Below are positions 56,749 through 64,000 of a DNA stretch of 64,000 nucleotides, one piece after another. Under the pieces are notes generated by a model, which searched no databases, was not told the origin of the DNA, and was given only the letters and a program-made list of their open reading frames with translations. The stretch comes from Eretmocerus hayati. Taxonomy: Eukaryota > Arthropoda > Insecta > Hymenoptera > Aphelinidae. Location: the NCBI GenBank assembly GCA_029851415.1, contig CM056742.1, positions 58,034,454-58,098,453 of the forward strand, written 5' to 3'. Position 1 is the first letter of the stretch; the number at the start of each line of letters is the position of its first letter. The position numbers and the translations under genes are program-made.

Positions 56749-58339
56749 CTGGAAAATGAAACTTTACTGTTGGATTCGGAATATTATTGCATACAAGTGC
56801 ACCAAACAGAAAAAGTATCATGGGGTGGTGGTCTGATTAGGTTCTCAACCATATTTTAGGGCTCTTTGGTGGAATGTCCGTTGGCAGTTAGAACTGAAGC
56901 CAGGACTAGGTAGGACCATGATATTCCGGCCGAATCGTGGGCACGACCCTCACGAATTCGTTTGCCAATTTCTCATATCCGCGATCTCATTGCAACAAAT
57001 GCTCTTCACGGCACCGACCAGCAATCACCTAATATAATCCAAATAGATCAGCTTAGCTCTGGAATCTAATGGATATTCCTTGGGAAAACATGTCTGAACA
57101 TTTTCAGTGATATTGTATACTTCTCGTCGATCCCAGTCATGATGTGATCCCAGAATGTTCCTACCGTGACCTGTCGTAAGCGTAGCTCATTCATTTCTAG
57201 TCCATGTTCTATCAATATTACTTCCATATGAGTCATTCTGGAGCAAGTTGGACGAAACCGTCACCAGGGGGGTCTGGGAAAAATCCGCAAACATTTTCTC
57301 CTGTTGGTACTATGTTTCAATAGTAGAAAAAAATTTCTCCAGATTTTTCCGCCCCCCTCCCCTGTAGGCCATAGGGCCCACGAAAGGGCCATGTTAGGCC
57401 CTTTTTAAGTCTATTCTAGAAGAATCATAATTCCAACAGAATCCAACATTCTCCAACGTACCTCGCCACATTTTTTTCGTTGAGACTAATACTTTTCAGA
57501 AGGAAATTGTCCCAGACGTATGAGTTAGCCTGACGACTTTTGCAAGCTACTTATTGCGAGCAAATTTTAGCAATTTCTGCGTCATCTCGTGGGTGACGTA
57601 GATCCAACTAGAGAGGAGATAATTGACTCTCAACAGTGGTCATTCCAGGAGTCTTGGAAAGACCTACAATTTGCCTACTTGTAAAAGTCGATTATCATTC
57701 TTTTTGTTGGAGATAAAGTCGGTACAAGTGGAGCTATTTTCGAAAGAGGCGGAGAGCGGAAATTCAGGACTCAACTCTAAAAATATATCTTAATTTTCTC
57801 TCCACCAAACTTGTGCGAGAATGTCCTTTGAGACATCTACTTTCAGTGGAAAAAATTTGGCGGAGATTATTCTTCTGAATTTTTTGCCGAGCATGACGGA
57901 ATGCCGCATTTCGTCGTTTTAGTAAAAATGGCACCTTTGACCACGTTCACTTATGCTCCCACCCGGACTGATTTGCACCAATCTGTGTGAAAGTATTCCC
58001 CAAAGTACCCCCAAGTACGTGTAAGAAGTTGCGGGGACAAGTTACGAGCCAGGGCCGAGCTGTAGGTTCTATTTACGGTGTTGAATATCAAGATGACTGT
58101 GAAGTTAGCCGCAATTTTGTTGCCGCGATTTGAGGGTATTCTACAATGGTGGCCGCTAATGCGTTCGGCGATTGGGGATGCGTCTGGACATCTTTCGGGG
58201 CTCTAAATGATTGGAAATGGATCGTGGATGACATTTTGAGTGCTCAGTGACACCTGGATCACCCGTGGTTACTTATTTTGATCAATTTTCCCATGAGCAC
58301 AAGAGGCTGGGAGAGTGAAGAAATTAGACATTGACGTCG
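56749..58339. other. No recognised gene; presumed intron
   Basis: Sequence 5' of the DPP6/10-like exon on its strand. Only short frames; no repeats I could pair with other parts of the window. Confidence 0.35.
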
Positions 58340-58412
58340 ATTTAGGGGGTGGAATCGAGCTCAAACCCTCCTATTGATACTCAAGGTGTCTCCTGTCACC
58401 GTTGAGCCATAT
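58340..58412 (-). repeat. tRNA-like (SINE-like) sequence abutting the satellite
   Basis: Minus-strand TGGCTCAACGGTGA (A-box-like), then an anticodon-arm-like CCTTGAGTATCAATAGG, then GGGTTTGAGCTCGATTCC (T-arm/B-box-like) and CACCCCC. The order and spacing are close to a tRNA, but the acceptor stem is not complete. Probably a tRNA-derived SINE or degenerate tRNA. The satellite starts within a few bases of its upstream end. Confidence 0.4.
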
Positions 58413-58415
58413 ATT

Positions 58416-61400
58416 CGGAGTATTCATAGTCACCTAGATCAATCTCGATCATTGATCTAAGCCAATATTCGCGTCGATCCGAGAGTCGCTGAAATGGAAA
58501 AACGAAGCTTTTCGAAGATCTTAGGGGGAATTTCGGAGTTGTACCCTATCAGCAATGTGTGGGATATCTCCTCATACTGTGCAACTATACCTTGGGAGTA
58601 TGTTGGACCGCCTAGATCGCCCTCGATCATTGATCTAAACCAATATTCGCGTCGATCCGAGAGTCGCTGAAATGGAAAAACGAAGCTTTTCGACGATATT
58701 TGGGGAAATTCGGAGTTGTACCCTGTCAGCAATGTGTGGGATATCTTCTCGAATTGTGCATCTATACCTTAGAAGTATTTTCGACCGCCTAGATCACCCT
58801 CGATCATTGATCTAAGCCAATATCCGCGTCGATCCGAGAGTCGCTGAAATGGAAAAACGAAGCTTTTCGACGATATTGGGGGAAATTTGGAGTTGTACCC
58901 TATCGGCAATGAGTGGGATATCTTCCCATATTGTGCAACTATATCTGGGGAGTATTTTGGACTGCTTAGATCACCCTCGATCATTAATCTAAGCCAGTAT
59001 TCGCGTCGATCCGAGAGTCGCTCAAATCGAAAAACGGAGCTTTTCGACGATATTGGGGGGAATTTCGGAGTTGTACCCTATCACCAATGAGTGGGATATC
59101 TTCTCATATTGTGCGACTATATATGAGAAGTATTTTGGACTGCCTAGATCACCCTCGATCATTGATCTAAGCCAATATTCGCGTCGATCCGAGAGTCGCT
59201 AAAACGGGCAAATGAAGCTTTTCGAAGATCTTAGGGGGAATTTCGGAGTTGTACCCTATGAGCAATGAATGGGATATCTCCTCATATTGTACAACTATAT
59301 CCGAGGAGTATTTTGGACCGCCTAGATCACCCTCGATCATTGATCTAAGCCAATATTCGCGTCCATCCGAGAGTCGCTCAAATGGAGAAACGAAGCTTCT
59401 CGACGATTTTGGGGGGGAATTTCGGAGTTGTACCCTATCGGCAATGAGTAGGATATCTTTCCATATTGTGCAACTATACCTGAGGAGTATCTTGGACCGC
59501 CTAGATCACCCTCGATCATTAATCTAAGCCAGTATTCGCGTCGATCCGAGAGTCGCTCAAATGGAAAAACGGAGCTTTTCGACGATATTGGGGGGAATTT
59601 CGGAGTTGTACCCTATGAGCAATGAATGGGATATCTCCTCATATTGTACAACTATATCCGGGGAGTATCTTGGACCGCCTAGATCACCCTCGATCATTGA
59701 TCTAAGCCAATATTCGCATCGATCCGAGAGTCGCTGAAATGGAGAAACGAAGCTTCTCGACGATTTTGGGGGGAATTTCGGAGTTGTACTCTATCAGCAA
59801 TGAGTGGGATATCCTTTCATATCATGCAACTATATCTTGGGAGTATTTTGGACTGCCTAGATCACCCTCGATCATTGATCTAAGCCAATATTCGCATCGA
59901 TCCGAAAGTCGCTGAAATGGAAAGACGAAGCTTTTCGTCGATATTGGGGGAATTCGGAGTTGTACCCTGTCAGCAATGTGTGGGATATCTTCTAGAATTG
60001 TGCAACTATACCTTAGGAGTATTTTGGACTGCCCAGAAAACCCTCGATCATTGATCTAAGCCAATATCCGCGTCGATCCGAGAGTCGCTGAAATGGAAAA
60101 ACGAAGCTTTTCGACGATATTGGGGGAAATTTGGAGTTGTACCCTATCGGCAATGAGTGGGATATCTTCCCATATTGTGCAACTATATCTGGGGAGTATT
60201 TTGGACTGCCTAGATCACCCTCGATCATTGATCTAAGCCAATATTCGCGTCGATCCGAGAGTCGCTAAAACGGGCAAATGAAGCTTTTCGAAGATCTTAG
60301 GGGGAATTACGGAGTTGTACCTTATGAGCAATGAATGGGATATCGCCTCATATTGTACAACTATATCTGAGGAGTATTTTGGACCGCCTAGATCACCCTC
60401 GATCATTGATCTAAGCCAATATTCGCGTCCATCCGAGAGTTGCTCAAATGGAGAAACGAAGCTTCTCGACGATTTTGGGGGGAATTTCGGAGTTGTACCC
60501 TATCAGCAATGAGTGGATATCCTTTCATATCATGCAACTATATCTTGGGAGTATTTTGGACTGCCTAGATCACCCTCGATCATTGATCTAAGCCAATATT
60601 CGCATCGATCCGAAAGTCGCTGAAATGGAAAGACGAAGCTTTTCGTCGATATTGGGGGAATTCGGAGTTGTACCCTGTCAGCAATGTGTGGGATATCTTC
60701 TCGAATTGTGCAACTATACCTTAGGAGTATTTTGGACTGCCCAGAAAACCCTCGATCATTGATCTAAGCCAATATTCGCGTCGATACGAGAGTCGCTGAA
60801 ATGGAAAAACGAAGCTTTTCGACGATATTGGGGGAAATTTGGAGTTGTACCCTATCGGCAATGAGTGGGATATCTTGCCATATTGTGCAACTATATCTGG
60901 GGAGTATTTTGGACTGCTTAGATCACCCTCGATCATTAATCTAAGCCAGTATTCGCGTCGGACCGAGAGTCGCTCAAATGGAAAAACGGAGCTTTTCGAC
61001 GATATTGGGGGGAATTTCGGAGTTGTACCCTATCACCAATGAATGGGATATCTTTTCATATTGTGCAACTATATATGAGAAGTGTTTGGACTGCCTAGAT
61101 CACCCTCGATCATTGATCTAAGCCAATATTCGCGTCGATCCGAGAGTCGCTAAAACGGGCAAATGAAGCTTTTCGAAGATCTTAGGGGGAATTACGGAGT
61201 TGTACCTTATGAGCAATGAATGGGATATGTCCTCATATTGTACAACTATATCTGAGGAGTATTTTGGACCGCCTAGATCACCCTCGATCATTGATCTAAG
61301 CCAATATTCGCGTCCATCCGAGAGTCGCTCGAATGGAGAAACGAAGCTTCTCGACGATTTTGGGGGGAATTTCGGAGTTGTACTCTATCAGCAATGAGTG

Positions 61401-64000
61401 GGATATCCTTTCATATCATGCAACTATATCTTGGGAGTATTTTGGACTGCCTAGATCACCCTCGATCATTGATCTAAGCCAATATTCGCATCGATCCGAA
61501 AGTCGCTGAAATGGAAAGACGAAGCTTTTCGTCGATATTGGGGGAATTCGGAGTTGCACCCTGTCAGCAATGTGTGGGATATCTTCTCGAATTGTGCAAC
61601 TATACCTTAGGAGTATTTTGGACTGCCCAGAAAACCCTCGATCATTGATCTAAGCCAATATTCGCGTCGATCCGAGAATCGCTGAAATGGAAAAACGAAG
61701 CTTTTCGACGATATTGGGGGAAATTTGGAGTTGTACCCTATCAGCAATGTGTGGGATATCTCCTCATATTGTGCAACTATACCTTGGGAGTATGTTGGAC
61801 CGCCTAGATCGCCCTCGATCATTGATCTAAACCAATATTCGCGTCGATCCGAGAGTCGCTGAAATGGAAAAACGAAGCTTTTCGACGATATTTGGGGAAA
61901 TTCGGAGTTGTACCCTGTCAGCAATGTGTGGGATATCTTCTCGAATTGTGCATCTATACCTTAGAAGTATTTTCGACCGCCTAGATCACCCTCGATCATT
62001 GATCTAAGCCAATATCCGCGTCGATCCGAGAGTCGCTGAAATGGAAAAACGAAGCTTTTCGACGATATTGGGGGAAATTTGGAGTTGTACCCTATCGGCA
62101 ATGAGTGGGATATCTTCCCATATTCTGCAACTATACCTGAGGAGTATCTTGGACCGCCTAGATCACCCTCGATCATTAATCTAAGCCAGTATTCGCGTCG
62201 ATCCGAGAGTCGCTCAAATGGAAAAACGGAGCTTTTCGACGATATTGGGGGGAATTTCGGAGTTGTACCCTATCACCAATGAGTGGGATATCTTCTCATA
62301 TTGTGCAACTATATATGAGAAGTATTTTGGACTGCCTAGATCACCCTCGATCATTGATCTAAGCCAATATTCGCGTCGATCCGAGAGTCGCTAAAACGGG
62401 CAAATGAAGCTTTTCGAAGATCTTAGGGGGAATTTCGGAGTTGTACCCTATGAGCAATGAATGGGATATCTCCTCATATTGTACAACTATATCTGAGGAG
62501 TATTTTGGACCACCTAGATCACCCTCGATCATTGATCTAAGCCAATATTCGCGTCCATCCGAGAGTCGCTCAAATGGAGAAACTAAGCTTCTCGACGATT
62601 TTGGGGGGAATTTCGGAGTTTTACCCTATCAGCAATGAATGGGATATCTCCTCATATTGTACAACTATATCTGAGGAGTATTTTGGACCACCTAGATCAC
62701 CCTCGATCATTGATCTAAGCCAATATTCGCGTCGATCCGAGAGTCGCTAAAACGGGCAAATGAAGCTTTTCGAAGATCTTAGGGGGAATTTCGGAGTTGT
62801 ACCCTATGAGCAATGAATGGGATATCTCCTCATATTGTACAACTATATCCGAGGAGTATTTTGGACCGCCTAGATCACCCTCGATCATTGATCTAAGCCA
62901 ATATTCGCGTCCATCCGAGAGTTGCTCAAATGGCGAAACGAAGCTTCTCGACGATTTTGGGGGGAATTTCGGAGTTGTACCCTATCGGCAATGAGTAGGA
63001 TATCTTTCCATATTGTGCAACTATACTTGAGGAGTATCTTGGACCGCCTAGATCACCCTCGATCATTAATCTAAGCCAGTATTCGCGTCGATCCGAGAGT
63101 CGCTCAAATGGAAAAACGGAGCTTTTCGACGATATTGGGGGGAATTTCGGAGTTGTACCCTATGAGCAATGAATGGGATATCTCCTGATATTGTACAACT
63201 ATATCCGAGGAGTATCTTGGACCGCCTAGATCACCCTCGATCATTGATCTAAGCCAATATTCGCGTCCATCCGAGAGTCGCTCAAATGGAGAAACGAAGC
63301 TTCTCGACGATTTTGGGGGGAATTTCGGAGTTGTACCCTATCAGCAGTGAGTGGGATATCCTTTCATATCATGCAACTATATCTTGAGAGTATTTTGGAC
63401 TGCCTAGATCACCCTCGATCATTGATCTAAGCCAATATTCGCATCGATCCGAGAGTCGCTGAAATGGAAAGACGAAGCTTTTCGTCGATATTGGGGGAAT
63501 TCGGAGTTGTACCCTGTCAGCAATGTGTGGGATATCTTCTCAAATTGTGAAACTATACCTTAGGAGTATTTTCGACAGCCTAGATCACCCTCGATCATAT
63601 ATCTAAGCCAATATCCGCGTCGATCCGAGAGTCGCTAAAATGGAAAAACGAAGCTTTTCGACGATATTGGGGGGAATTTCGGATTCGTACCCTATCAGCA
63701 ATGAATGGGATATCCTTTCATATTGTGCGACTATATCTGGGGAGTATTTTGGACTGCCTAGATCACCCTCGATCATTGGTCAGATCCAATATTCGCGTTG
63801 ATCCGAGAGTCGCTAAAATGAAAGGACGAAGCTTTTCGACGATCTTAGGGGGAATTTCGGAGTTGTACCTTATCAGCAATGAATGGAATATCTTTTAATA
63901 TTGTGTAACTATACCTCGGGAGTATTTTGGACTGCCTAGAAAGGCCTCGATCATTGATCTAAGCCAATATTCGCGTCGATCCGAGAGTCGCTGAAATGGA
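58416..64000. repeat. ~178 bp satellite array with higher-order structure
   Basis: About 31 head-to-tail monomers of 177-178 bp run to the window edge. Each carries CTCGATCATTGATCTAAGCC, CGATCCGAGAGTCGCT, a GAAGCTTTTCGACGAT-like block and GGAGTTGTACCCTATC. Five monomer variants can be told apart by the segment after GAGAGTCGCT (for example AAAACGGGCAAATGAAGC versus CAAATGGAGAAACGAAGC). Most monomers, but not the GGAGCTTTT variant, contain a HindIII site. Short frames on both strands recur each monomer but 178 is not a multiple of three, and none continues. Similar unit lengths are common for centromeric or heterochromatic satellites. Confidence 0.95.

Noticed and set aside
58457..63898. Many 60-105 codon frames on both strands in the last 5.5 kb
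   Set aside because: They recur once per 178 bp satellite monomer on both strands. The monomer length is not a multiple of three, so none continues; they are chance frames of a repeat.
58416..64000. CRISPR array
   Set aside because: The units are contiguous 178 bp monomers without unique spacers, in a eukaryotic context.
58416..64000. Hammerhead ribozyme in the satellite
   Set aside because: Neither strand of the monomer has a CUGAUGA paired with a GAAAC core at suitable spacing.

Overview
The window is eukaryotic nuclear DNA, almost certainly from an arthropod and probably an insect. The sequence is AT-rich, coding exons are split by GT-AG introns, and the repeat content (R1-group non-LTR, Penelope-like, Ty3/gypsy, P/THAP, EnSpm-like, fold-back elements, a ~178 bp satellite) is of the insect type. 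I cannot name the species. No rRNA, complete tRNA, CRISPR array or prokaryotic operon is visible. Only one exon can be assigned to a known host gene: a minus-strand 54-codon exon at 56587-56748 encoding the membrane anchor of a DPP6/DPP10-like dipeptidyl-peptidase-family protein. A second clean internal exon of unknown identity lies at 49730-49897 (minus). Most of the window therefore looks like intronic or intergenic DNA that has collected mobile elements.

Layout. 1-6.4 kb: decayed unique DNA, a ~200 bp direct repeat pair 5.4 kb apart, and a palindromic MITE (4505-4928). 6.37-13.18 kb: a composite element bounded by ~0.8 kb inverted repeats with poly-C/G tracts and subterminal palindromes; it holds a 300 bp palindromic element and a 1.15 kb terminal-inverted-repeat element. 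13.24-13.97 kb: an unrecognised, once-frameshifted ORF. 14.1-21.4 kb: a large fold-back structure whose arms contain ~175 bp tandem subrepeats. 22.0-27.4 kb: a minus-strand Penelope-like element split by a 5'-truncated R1-group retrotransposon with a perfect 12 bp target duplication, next to an EnSpm/CMC-like transposase fragment. 29.7-44.1 kb: a Ty3/gypsy retrotransposon (gag, protease, RT, RNase H, integrase, a third ORF, probable 3' LTR) split inside its protease region by a ~7.3 kb P-superfamily (THAP) transposon. 44.5-49.9 kb: a 0.43 kb duplicated segment and candidate host exons. 50.1-53.9 kb: two unrelated tandem arrays (~315 and ~366 bp units). 54.16-55.63 kb: a near-perfect 1.47 kb hairpin element flanked by TA. 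58.4 kb to the window edge: a ~178 bp satellite with higher-order organisation.

No genes here act together as a pathway. What the window records is layered insertion: R1-group into Penelope-like, P into gypsy. All recognised transposon coding regions carry nonsense or frameshift lesions except the gypsy third ORF (255 codons, intact). The observations I would follow up first are that third ORF, the cluster of nine GGTC-N3/4-GACC palindromes just downstream of it (resembling nuclear-receptor inverted repeats), the fold-back element, the long hairpin, and a hammerhead-ribozyme-like motif in the Penelope-like element.
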